Shown here: in pieces, positions 1-8,064 of the stretch
How the letters are laid out: the number at the start of each line of letters is the position of its first letter
Position numbering within the stretch: the first letter of the stretch is position 1
Assembly (NCBI GenBank): GCA_028877215.1
Contig: JAPPFJ010000031.1
Coordinates: 62,001-126,000 of the forward strand
Length of the DNA: 64,000 nucleotides
From: Gemmatimonadota bacterium
GTDB taxonomy: Bacteria; Latescibacterota; UBA2968; GCA-2709665
Direction of reading: 5' to 3'
Position numbers and translations under genes: made by a program
The notes under the pieces: model-generated
Databases searched by the model: none
The model's input: only the letters and a program-made list of their open reading frames with translations
Told to the model about the DNA's origin: nothing

Positions 1-982
1 ATTCAACCCGGGCGGCAGTCAGCCCGGCGTCGGAGGCGACCGCCTCCAGACCCGCGACGTCCAGCACCGATTTCGCATTGCGCCGCATTCCCAGGTCCCC
101 CTCGACCGTGCACTTTGCGCGGGGTTCGGGCAAGGGGTCGGCCGAAACGCTGCCCAGGGTAGATTCGCCCGTGCAAATGGAGTGGACGTCGATCGTTGTG
201 CCGCCCACGTCGACCGCCACAAGCGTTCCTACCCCGGGACGCCGGCCGTCGCCGTCCGCCAACAGCCGCGCACCGTCCAGGACGGCGGCAGGCGTGGGCA
301 TCAGAACCAGATCGAACATCCCGCTGGCGCGATCGATCCCCTTTGCCTGGACGATGCGATCGATGAAGATGCGCCGGATCTCATCCCGGGCCGGTTCGAC
401 GTTCAGCACGCCGTATGACGGCATTACGTTTTCGGTGACCACAACTGGTATTCCGGCGTCCGTGAGTACGTCGCCTATCGGCCCGGAAGCGGAACGGTTA
501 CCCGCGACTACGACCGGACAGCGGATCGGAAGTTCCGACAGTGTCCACGCATTTGCGAAAATGGCCTCGCTGTTGCCGCCGTCTGTACCGCCTGTAAGCA
601 GGATGATATCCGGCTCGAGGCGCGCAATCCTATCGGTGTCCGCGCGGGTCAGTTCACGTGCAAACGTTTCGACCAGTTTGGCCCCCGCGCCCAGTGCCGT
701 CCGGCGGGCCGCCTCGGCGGTCAATTCGCGAACCAGGCCGATGGCAACCAGGCGTAGTCCGCCGGCAACGCTGCTGCAGGCCAATCTGTAGCGAAAACGC
801 GTCTGTTCGCCCAGACGACGGTGCAGAACGTCCAGTGCTTCGGCATATCCCAGCCCGACGTCGGTCTCAACCGTGGAAGGCGCCTGGCTGGCCGCGAGAA
901 GTCGACCCCGGGTGAGGTCGACGGCACTCAGCTTCGTAAAGGTACTTCCGAAATCGATAAGCAGTGCAACGGGCCCGCTCAT
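1..982 (-). CDS. glmL: Glutamate (methylaspartate) mutase accessory protein GlmL/MutL, partial
   Basis: Not in the ORF track because its stop lies outside the window; I translated it by hand. The N-terminus reads LLIDFGSTFTKLSAVDL, the phosphate-1 loop of an actin-like/Hsp70-like ATPase fold. LTGGTDGGN and TVEGDLGMRRNA further on are hallmarks of the MutL/GlmL family. The protein accompanies B12-dependent glutamate mutase and is thought to act as a reactivase or chaperone for the S-E holoenzyme. The start ATG overlaps the stop of the upstream S-subunit gene as ATGA, so the two are translationally coupled. About 327 codons are visible and the C-terminus is cut off by the window edge. The catalytic E subunit would be expected further left, as in the mutS-mutL-mutE order of clostridia. 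Confidence 0.88.
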   Translation of the reverse strand, partial: MSGPVALLIDFGSTFTKLSAVDLTRGRLLAASQAPSTVETDVGLGYAEALDVLHRRLGEQTRFRYRLACSSVAGGLRLVAIGLVRELTAEAARRTALGAGAKLVETFARELTRADTDRIARLEPDIILLTGGTDGGNSEAIFANAWTLSELPIRCPVVVAGNRSASGPIGDVLTDAGIPVVVTENVMPSYGVLNVEPARDEIRRIFIDRIVQAKGIDRASGMFDLVLMPTPAAVLDGARLLADGDGRRPGVGTLVAVDVGGTTIDVHSICTGESTLGSVSADPLPEPRAKCTVEGDLGMRRNAKSVLDVAGLEAVASDAGLTAARVE

Positions 983-1440
983 GGATGGCCCCGGGGAATG
1001 CCGCCGGCGCGCGCCAGGAAGTCGCACTCGAGCGCGGAGGCGATATCGTTCGCACCTGTACCTGAAGGAAAGGCCCTGTCGAATCCCATCGTCAGAAATC
1101 GCTCTTCCACGGCGCGCCAGTCATCTGTGCAGTCGTCCGGAATACCGATGAAATAGGCCAAGATCTCTCCGATACCCGCTTCAACGCAGATCTCGCGAAA
1201 GCCACGGCACTCAGGTTCTCCGTGTCCGTGCAGAGAGTAAACAAGGATACCGTCGGCATTGGTTTCCACAGCCGCGTTGACAAAATCAGCGGGCGGAGAA
1301 AAGGCGGAAAGCGGCACGACATTGTATCCCGCCGCTTCCAGGGCATGACCCGGAATCCGTGCGCCGGCCGTGTGGCGGTCCGATCCAATCTCCGCGGCAA
1401 TCAATGTCTTCGATACAATGGTGTGCATCGCTCGCTTCAA
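979..1440 (-). CDS. glmS: Cobalamin-binding S (sigma) subunit of methylaspartate mutase
   Basis: A B12-binding (Rossmann-like) domain of about 150 residues. Near the N-terminus it shows GSDRHTAG, the DxHxxG motif whose His ligates cobalt in base-off cobalamin. SLHGHGE follows, matching the SxL region of the family. The third canonical GG motif is altered (AYFIGIP). The S subunit delivers adenosylcobalamin to GlmE, which interconverts glutamate and 3-methylaspartate. The track start is a TTG with AAGGA four bases upstream; an ATG four codons in (base 1428) has the same Shine-Dalgarno at an unfavourable distance, so TTG is plausible. It overlaps glmL by four bases and lies 42 bp after the aminotransferase gene, so the three probably form one operon. 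Confidence 0.85.
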   Translation of the reverse strand: MKRAMHTIVSKTLIAAEIGSDRHTAGARIPGHALEAAGYNVVPLSAFSPPADFVNAAVETNADGILVYSLHGHGEPECRGFREICVEAGIGEILAYFIGIPDDCTDDWRAVEERFLTMGFDRAFPSGTGANDIASALECDFLARAGGIPRGHP

Positions 1441-1482
1441 GTCGTCCTTCTGCGAGGTTGATCAGCCGCGCAGCCAGGCACC

Positions 1483-2679
1483 TCATTCATACGGTCGCGC
1501 CCATCGACGTACGATGCGGCTCACGTGTCCGAGGCGGACCCGCCCTACCTGGGGGTATACGGGAAGAAACAGGAGCTGCGACCGAAGCGCCATTGCAGAT
1601 GTTGGCGCCTGGTCCGGCAGATTCCGGTCCGGTTCGACCACGCATAGCGAAGGTGGCCACAGATGTGCGTCAAGGTCGGCATCCCAGAGCCGCCGGCACA
1701 GGTCTGAGGCGTTGCCGACCCTGACGGCGAAGAGCCAGTAAGAGTGCTCCGCGCGCCGGCCCGGGTAGCAGAGGTCCGATACGCTGCGATGGAATGCCAT
1801 GGCTTCCCGCCGGCAGCCCCTGGGCTTGAGGGCATTTGAATGCAAGCGCCTGGACAACAGACGCAAGAGGGCGCTGCAGGGTTGACGGCGGATCTTCCTG
1901 AGCAGTTCCATTCCCCTGAACCCGCGTGTAGCGCGGTATCCCACGGCATCGTGCGATCTGCCCAACAGGCGGCACGCGGCGCAGAGAAGGGAATACGGCC
2001 CCGGCCTGTTGAGCAGGAGAACGACGCCGTATTTTGCCAGACGCAGGAAGAACCACCCCTTGCCCTGCACCGGATAACTGCTATGCAGCCGTCTGATTCT
2101 TTCGCGAAGGACGGGATCGCCCACATAGAGAAGGCCGCCGCCCAACGCGGTATTGTATTTGATCGGCCCGAAACTGAACATGCGCACGTCGCTGTCCGGA
2201 TGACCTGTGAATCCGTCACCCCAATACGCCTGGGCGCAGTCTTCGAACAGCACCAGGCCGTGCATTCTGGCGAAGCGAACCAGGGAGTCCATTGGGTTGC
2301 GGGCACCGAACAAATGAGTCGCCAGCAGCGCGACGGTTCCCGGCGTCAGCCCGCTGCGGAGGCTGTCCGGATCGGGCTCGAGCGTGAGTGGATCCAGATC
2401 GACCGGAACGGGCACGAGTCCGTGGCTACGGATGATTTCGAGTATATCGGGAATGGTGATGGCGGACACCAGGATTTGCGAACCACGGGGAAACCTGGCT
2501 GCCTGGAGACAGGCATCGAAGCCGCTGCGAAGCGAAAGAAAAAAGAGGGCTTCGTCGGGGTCGCCCGTGGTTTCCCGGCAGGCAGCATGGCTTTTCGCTC
2601 GCCTGTCGCCCGAGAGGCACTGGCTCATGCCGAAAAGGAGGTCGCGCCAGCCGATATCGAGTCTCTTGCGAGGAATCAT
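1483..2679 (-). CDS. DegT/DnrJ/EryC1/StrS-type PLP aminotransferase
   Basis: A fold-type I PLP enzyme of about 398 residues. MIPRKRLDIGW is the natural-looking N-terminus of this family. HLFGA and LFEDCAQAYWG form the cofactor pocket, and FGPIKYNTALGGG carries the Schiff-base lysine. The family usually transaminates keto-sugars or other ketone intermediates; the substrate is unknown here. The ORF stays open to 2955, where GAGGAG precedes an ATG/TTG, so a form with a 92-residue N-terminal extension is possible. I chose 2679 because homology begins there, although its own Shine-Dalgarno is weak. It is upstream of and co-directional with glmS-glmL, which hints that a methylaspartate-type product may be linked to transamination. 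Confidence 0.75.
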   Translation of the reverse strand: MIPRKRLDIGWRDLLFGMSQCLSGDRRAKSHAACRETTGDPDEALFFLSLRSGFDACLQAARFPRGSQILVSAITIPDILEIIRSHGLVPVPVDLDPLTLEPDPDSLRSGLTPGTVALLATHLFGARNPMDSLVRFARMHGLVLFEDCAQAYWGDGFTGHPDSDVRMFSFGPIKYNTALGGGLLYVGDPVLRERIRRLHSSYPVQGKGWFFLRLAKYGVVLLLNRPGPYSLLCAACRLLGRSHDAVGYRATRGFRGMELLRKIRRQPCSALLRLLSRRLHSNALKPRGCRREAMAFHRSVSDLCYPGRRAEHSYWLFAVRVGNASDLCRRLWDADLDAHLWPPSLCVVEPDRNLPDQAPTSAMALRSQLLFLPVYPQVGRVRLGHVSRIVRRWARPYE

Positions 2680-3035
2680 CTCAGATTCACTCGTTTGCCG
2701 GCGCGCGCAGGCAGGATGAAACGATATGGAGGAACTGATTTCGCATGGGGCGAGCGTATCGTCGGATCGGATCCGACCTTCCGGGCTCCAAGTCTTGTAT
2801 TTCCCCAACGTCAGTGAATCAATATCGTAATTCCCTCCATAATACCCATTTGCCGCTGCATCCTGCAACACATTCGTTGACATCGAAATTGCGTTGCGGG
2901 AAAGCGGATAGATGCCGACAGCAACGCGAGAGGATTGATGGGTAGCGGACAACATATCTCCTCAGCCGTCATCTCTTCTACGGTGCAGAATCGTATACGA
3001 TGGCTCTGGCGGGAACTCTCGTCCTATTTTCGCCA
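2680..3035. other. Gap between CPBP protease and aminotransferase genes
   Basis: The left 276 bp are open in frame with the aminotransferase and may encode an N-terminal extension or a fused leader. GAGGAG lies at 2958-2963 on the minus strand, directly before the possible start. I see no other gene, hairpin or repeat here. Confidence 0.5.
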
Positions 3036-3890
3036 TCAGGCTGGCTCCCGGGCAGCCGGCGTCGCGGCTTGCTGGGGACCGGCCTGGGGTTCGAGCGGCG
3101 TCCCTTCACGCTTTGCCATCTGATGAAACCATCGCAGCCCGATGACGGCCAGTACGATACCGCTCGCAAACAGCCACGACGGAAGAAACTCCACAACACC
3201 CCAATCCTCAATGGGACGGAATAGCTCCATACGCACCGAAATCAACGACAGAAAATTGTTCAGCGCGTGACCGAATAACGCAGGCAGCAAAGAACCTGTC
3301 TGTACGACCCACCACGCGAATACAAGACCCAGTATCAAGGATCCGGGAAACTGCCACGGATTCATATGCATCGCGGCGAACAGCACTGCAGACCACAAAA
3401 TAGCGCGCCGGCGGGTACCGTGGGCTAACAACCCGCCAAGAATAACGCCTCTGCAGAGAACTTCCTCGGTAAGCGGCGCGTGAATCGCGAGAACATAAAA
3501 CGCGAGACCAAGAGGTGTTTTGCTCCCCATTAGATCAAGGAATATGTCGAGGTATACTTTGGGAATTGGAATCAGATATTGGACGAAGGTTGAGACGTCG
3601 GATATGACAATGCCGAATCCCAGGATCGAGACAGTAAGTGGGAGGTACATTTTCCACGGCACTGTCCTTAAAAGCAGGACGTCCGACCAGGGCCGACCGG
3701 ATCGACGCTGCGCATATAACACGAGTAGAGCGAAAACGGGGAGGTTTAGAATCCATCCCAGGTATTCGAAGATTCGTGTTTCATTGTCCGACTCGGCGCC
3801 GAGGAAATGAAGCACCAATCCCAATATGCCGGTTGCGACCACAAACAAGACCATCAGCCAGACGGACTGCTTCAAATTCGGATACGCCAT
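3036..3890 (-). CDS. CPBP-family intramembrane glutamic protease (paralogue 1)
   Basis: A multi-helix membrane protein of 284 residues with all CPBP (CAAX prenyl protease/Abi) motifs: EEVLCRG (E142, E143, R147), FAAMHMNPW (H175) and GHALNN (H208). Bacterial members include bacteriocin self-immunity proteins such as those of plantaricin loci. The start has GGAGGGG five bases upstream. The N-terminal signature YPNLKQSVWL is shared with the two other CPBP proteins in this window, so they are paralogues. It lies downstream of the C39 ABC/HlyD/PpiC export operon; immunity or peptide processing is an inference from that position. The C-terminal tail is Pro/Ala-rich and probably cytosolic. Confidence 0.88.
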   Translation of the reverse strand: MAYPNLKQSVWLMVLFVVATGILGLVLHFLGAESDNETRIFEYLGWILNLPVFALLVLYAQRRSGRPWSDVLLLRTVPWKMYLPLTVSILGFGIVISDVSTFVQYLIPIPKVYLDIFLDLMGSKTPLGLAFYVLAIHAPLTEEVLCRGVILGGLLAHGTRRRAILWSAVLFAAMHMNPWQFPGSLILGLVFAWWVVQTGSLLPALFGHALNNFLSLISVRMELFRPIEDWGVVEFLPSWLFASGIVLAVIGLRWFHQMAKREGTPLEPQAGPQQAATPAAREPA

Positions 3891-4042
3891 GTAACCCCTC
3901 CCTTTTGGGCGATCTGATGATTACACATTCAATCGTCCGTGAATCCGAAGTGTGACGATTGGAGTTGAGTCTCCAAATTCCTCGCCGATACAGACCACAC
4001 GCATTGTCTACTGAGCAGCCGGTTATGGCGGAAAGCGTGCCT

Positions 4043-4870
4043 TCAGGCATGCTCCATGCCTGCGCGCGTTTCGACCTGTCCGCCTCTGTCCTTTGATACC
4101 TTGCTGAACCACCACAGTCCGAACAGGGCAAGAATGATGCCACATCCGTGCAGCCACCACGGAAGCAGCGTCCCGACACTTAGTTCATCCCCGCGTCCGA
4201 AAATATCCAAATGCGTGGCCGTCACGATCAGGAAGTTGTTCAGCGCATGTCCCAGTATCGCGGGCAGCAAGGAACCGGTTTGCACGACCCACAACGCGAA
4301 TACCAGCCCCAATATCAAAGCGGGAGGATATCGCCATGGGTCCATGTGCGTTACCGCGAACAACACGGCCGACCAGACAATGGCCCCGCTCCGTGCTCGG
4401 TGTGCCAAGAGGCCCCCCAGTATAACGCCTCTGAAGAGGATTTCCTTCGCAAGCGGCGCCTGCACCACCATGGCATAAAACGTGAACGGATACGGCGTTT
4501 CTTTGCGTGCCGAACCCCCGAACAGCTTTTGCGCGCTTTCGGGCACCGGTATCAGGTGTCGAAACAGGTTACCCAGGTCCGAGCAAACGATTGCCAATCC
4601 GGCAATACACACCCCAAGTGGCAGGAACAGTTTCCAGGAAACCGGTTTAAGTAGCAGGATGTCGGACCACGTCCGGTCCGTTCGATGGTATGCGTACATT
4701 ATCGTCAATATGAAACCGGCCAGTATCAAGAACTGGATTACATAGGGACTCTGGAGCAAGGACTGGTCGAAGACGGCGCCAAGAATGCTAAACGGAATTC
4801 CCACCACCAGGGTGATCAGAAAGAACAGCACCACCAGCCACACGGATTGCTTCAGATTCGGATACGGCAT
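4043..4870 (-). CDS. CPBP-family membrane protein with altered active site (paralogue 2)
   Basis: A 275-residue paralogue of its neighbour, aligned without gaps through the core. The glutamate pair is changed: AKEILFRG has Lys at position 142 instead of the first Glu, while E143, R147, H175 (FAVTHMDPW) and H208 (GHALNN) are kept. Losing that Glu may weaken or abolish proteolysis, so this copy may act by binding. The track start at 5056 is too long; ATG at 4870 has GGAGGG five bases upstream and the conserved YPNLKQSVWL start. It is co-directional with paralogue 1, 152 bp away. Confidence 0.87.
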   Translation of the reverse strand: MPYPNLKQSVWLVVLFFLITLVVGIPFSILGAVFDQSLLQSPYVIQFLILAGFILTIMYAYHRTDRTWSDILLLKPVSWKLFLPLGVCIAGLAIVCSDLGNLFRHLIPVPESAQKLFGGSARKETPYPFTFYAMVVQAPLAKEILFRGVILGGLLAHRARSGAIVWSAVLFAVTHMDPWRYPPALILGLVFALWVVQTGSLLPAILGHALNNFLIVTATHLDIFGRGDELSVGTLLPWWLHGCGIILALFGLWWFSKVSKDRGGQVETRAGMEHA

Positions 4871-5821
4871 GTAAGCCCTCCACTCATTGACGCGATCGGA
4901 CGACAGCGCATCCAACGACCCCGCATTCCCGCGCGAGCGGCGGATTTCATCAAGCCCGCAACTCCGGCAATCCTCTTGCCGCAGTCGCATTCGGTGTCCT
5001 GTTTGGATGTCGAACAATCCAGGTCGATATGCAAAATGCGAGCCAGATTTGAACAAGCGAATAACTTGATGTATATACAGTATTTAATAAAATTGGTGAG
5101 GCGCTTTGTAGAGAAGCGGACGTGTAGCGATATGCGTCTCGACGCTTCAAGGAAGGTGCCGGTACGCCGGCGCGGACGAGAGATGAAACCCGTGCCTGCG
5201 GGCTTTTTTGCGTAGCTGGAACGCGCGCGTTAAAATGTGATGCATTTTGCATCGTATGGCGAATTCTGCAACGCCTGGCGCCGACCCAATATTGTAGGCG
5301 TCTTACGACAAAGACAGCGGCTTGGCACTGCATCGGAAAACATTGACACGCGATGGATGTTGGAGAGGACCAGCAGGTAAGGGCAAAAAAATTCCCCTCC
5401 ATCCCCCGTTTGATCAGTGATGAACTTCTTAACGGCACCCCGGTTAAAGGGTGCCGGGCAGTGTCACCACTCACGCAGCTTTGAGGATGCGGGAAGGTCC
5501 TACGTATTCGCCGAGGACAGGGGAGCTACCCTTGTCCCTTTGTGTCGGCTGTTTTATTCGGTAGGCTACCCGACATACGGGTACTGCCCGAGTGGTGACA
5601 ACCGGAATATAGTTTCCGCTCTTGTGAATGACAAGGACTAATTTGCTTTTCTACAGAAACGGGACCGCCTGAAAGCGGCGAGGATGCGTACGTAGCCGAC
5701 GCCGAAATACTGTATCATCGTCCGGATGAAACGAAGCCACATCAGGAGAATTACATTCGCGCCCCGATGACTGAATTGTCTTCATTGGCGAAGGGACCCG
5801 TCACCGCACCACGCCTCGCGT
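4871..5821. other. Long gene-free stretch between PpiC gene and CPBP pair
   Basis: No convincing gene; the 74-residue plus-strand ORF at 5417 has no family look. The region holds an AT-rich patch near 5060-5100 that could carry the promoter of the CPBP pair. A perfect hairpin CGGCACCC-8 nt-GGGTGCCG lies at 5433-5456, and on the minus strand TTAAGAAGTT follows it, a weak terminator-like end for the PpiC operon. TGTCACCACTC near 5463 recurs inverted near 5595. These look like remains of a mobile or repeat element. Confidence 0.45.
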
Positions 5822-6640
5822 CTACTCCCGGTTTTCTTTCGCGGATTCCCAGATCGGGTAATGAATTTCCGCTCGTTGAAACTCTCTCTGCAGCCACTGG
5901 CTGAATAATATGTTGCGAATTTCGTTTGAAACGCGTTCGTCAAGGACTGCCGGAAAGTTCCGCTGCAGCATATACAACGCGAAACCGCCCGGCGCTTTCT
6001 CCGGTCCGAATAACTCACCTGGAGCGGCGGCAAACAGGTGGGCGGCAATGCCTTTGGGCAACTGCTCACGCCGCAGCCTGCCCATGTACCCGCCGGCCGG
6101 ACGCGTGCGCTCATCCAGTGAAAATTCGCGGGCCATTGCGCAAAAGTCCTCGCCGTCTTCTCTCGCCTGAAGCCCGACTTCGTCAATTACGCCCCTATCC
6201 CGGTGGAAAATCCAGCAGACCTCCGCCTCGTCGAAATCCAAAGTGTGCTGCGCGAAGTAAGGTTCGATACGTCCCTCCACGATCTTGTCGGACAACGCGC
6301 GCTCCATCCGTCTCGCCTGGGCGTCTTCCGCGACGTCGCCAAGGGTGATGCCTCGCGATACGAGCCAGGCCTCCGTGTCTTCCACCCGTTCCAGTCGATG
6401 ACGATAACGCCAGTTGTCCACGTCGTTCTGGATGTCTTCGGGCGTCGTCCGAACGCCTTCACGAATAGCAAGCTGTCGAACCAGTTCTCTGCGCGCGAAC
6501 GAAGTGAAAAAATCGAGCTTGTCGGCAACCCCCAACAGACGCACAATCTGATTCATTGACACGTGGATGCCATTGACCTGGACGAGCGTGATTTCCAGGT
6601 CCGCATTCGGGTTCCCGTCTTCGGAAGGACGACCCATCAC
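5822..6640 (-). CDS. PpiC/parvulin-type peptidylprolyl isomerase of the export operon
   Basis: A 272-residue protein: a SurA-like helical N-terminal half, then a parvulin domain at about 150-250. The domain shows AREFSLDERTRPAGGYMGRLRREQLP, cut here as EFSLDERTRPAGG and YMGRLRREQLP, and FGPEKAPGGFALYML. Prolyl isomerases of this type are commonly encoded with C39-ABC exporters and HlyD adaptors, probably to assist folding of the exported peptide. No signal peptide is visible, so it may act in the cytosol or via the HlyD partner. Its start overlaps the stop of the HlyD gene (ATGA), which shows operon coupling. Confidence 0.82.
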   Translation of the reverse strand: MMGRPSEDGNPNADLEITLVQVNGIHVSMNQIVRLLGVADKLDFFTSFARRELVRQLAIREGVRTTPEDIQNDVDNWRYRHRLERVEDTEAWLVSRGITLGDVAEDAQARRMERALSDKIVEGRIEPYFAQHTLDFDEAEVCWIFHRDRGVIDEVGLQAREDGEDFCAMAREFSLDERTRPAGGYMGRLRREQLPKGIAAHLFAAAPGELFGPEKAPGGFALYMLQRNFPAVLDERVSNEIRNILFSQWLQREFQRAEIHYPIWESAKENRE

Positions 6641-8037
6641 GAGTCCTCCGGCTGAGCTGCCGCCGAACTGACGGCGTCGTACGTTGCTGACTCGTAAAGC
6701 CTTCGCAGAGGACTCAGAAGCATCAACAGGACCGACTGCCGGTCCGTCATGACTTCCGCCGTGCCCTTCATACCGAACAGAAGCGGCTTCTCCTGTCCCT
6801 TCACAACCATGGTGGTTTCTTCCAATTCAACGATACCCCTGAAAACAGGTCCGACCGTCTCGTCGATAACGGCATCCGGCGAGATCTGTTTGAGCCACCC
6901 GCGTTTGATTCCGAAGTCCTGAAACGCGAAGGCGTCGTATTTCAGCTTGACCGTCTGCCCCGCTTTCAACAGGCCCACGTCCCTGTTCAATACCGTAAGT
7001 TCGGCGATCATTGGAGCGGACGACGGGGCGAGCGACACCAGCGGCTGTCCCTTGCTGACGACCTGCCCGAGCGCATTCACCTCCACCCGCGTTACGATAC
7101 CGGACTCAGGCGCCAGAATCAGATCCGATTCGGCTTCCAACTGGCGATCGACGCGTTTGCGCGCCTGCTGCAGTCTAAGTTGCGCCGCCTTGAAGGCGTG
7201 CTTCATTTGTGAGACTTCCCGGCGTTGCGCGACGCGCGCTTCGAGAATCTGGCGTTTGAGATCCTGGACGGCCGTCTCATTCCTGTAGATTTCCGACATG
7301 CGTCCCGGAAGCGCCGCGAGTGCGCTCAGGTACCGTATGCGCGCCTGATTGACATCGACTCTGCTAATCAACTCTCGCTGAAAAAGCATCTTTTGCTGAA
7401 GGTAGTTTTGTTTCAAATGATCGATTTCCGCCTGCCTAAAACCGATCTGCGCCTGCAGTTCCTCGTCGAAACTGTCATTTCCGGATCCTGCAGCATCGCC
7501 AACGTCTGCATGGTAATCATCCAGGGCGTTTTGATGCGCATGCATAAACCGCTGCAGCACAGCCAGTCTTTTTTCAAGTGACGCGATCGTCTCCCGGTTC
7601 AATTCCGTCCTTTGGGGCAATACCTGTTCAAGGTCGTACGCGGCCTGCTGATTTGCCATTTCCGCCTGTTCCAGTTCTCGAAGGTCTCCCCACGTTTCCC
7701 ACGATTTGAGCTTGAAGAGCAATTGGCCTTCGTCGACCCGATCTCCTTCTCTGACGCCGATGTACTGGATTTCGCCCCCTCTGCCGGCCTGCAGCGTCTT
7801 CACCTTCCCCAGGGGGACCAGGCGGAATGGCGCGGACGCCACGACGTCCACCTTGCCCCACCACGCCCAGACCAGCGCGATTCCGACAAACAGCAGGACG
7901 ATGTATAGCAGCGCCCTCCCCCAGAACGGTCTGAGAGACCACACGAACGCCTCCATCTCGTCCGAGGCCTCCTTCCGAGGAGGCAGGTACAACGAAGACG
8001 ATTCCCCCACCGACTCCAATTGTTGCGGTCCCGCCAC
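6637..8037 (-). CDS. HlyD-family membrane fusion protein of peptide exporter
   Basis: A 466-residue periplasmic adaptor. It has a cytosolic N-terminus, one transmembrane helix at about residues 35-55 (ALLYIVLLFVGIALVWAWW), a lipoyl half-motif with GRGGEIQYIGVREGDRV, and a long alpha-helical hairpin of heptad-rich sequence (about 130-310). The second lipoyl half (LAPESGIVTRVEV) and a beta-barrel domain follow. Such proteins link an inner-membrane ABC exporter to a TolC-like outer-membrane channel; none is encoded in this window. The gene lies 27 bp after the ABC gene and overlaps the PpiC gene by four bases. Confidence 0.9.
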   Translation of the reverse strand: MAGPQQLESVGESSSLYLPPRKEASDEMEAFVWSLRPFWGRALLYIVLLFVGIALVWAWWGKVDVVASAPFRLVPLGKVKTLQAGRGGEIQYIGVREGDRVDEGQLLFKLKSWETWGDLRELEQAEMANQQAAYDLEQVLPQRTELNRETIASLEKRLAVLQRFMHAHQNALDDYHADVGDAAGSGNDSFDEELQAQIGFRQAEIDHLKQNYLQQKMLFQRELISRVDVNQARIRYLSALAALPGRMSEIYRNETAVQDLKRQILEARVAQRREVSQMKHAFKAAQLRLQQARKRVDRQLEAESDLILAPESGIVTRVEVNALGQVVSKGQPLVSLAPSSAPMIAELTVLNRDVGLLKAGQTVKLKYDAFAFQDFGIKRGWLKQISPDAVIDETVGPVFRGIVELEETTMVVKGQEKPLLFGMKGTAEVMTDRQSVLLMLLSPLRRLYESATYDAVSSAAAQPEDS

Positions 8038-8064
8038 CGGCCCTGCTCCTCGCCAGCCGCAGTT

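Noticed and set aside
5417-5641. 74-residue plus-strand ORF in the 4.9-5.8 kb gap
   Set aside because: No ribosome site, no family resemblance, and it runs through a hairpin and inverted repeat.
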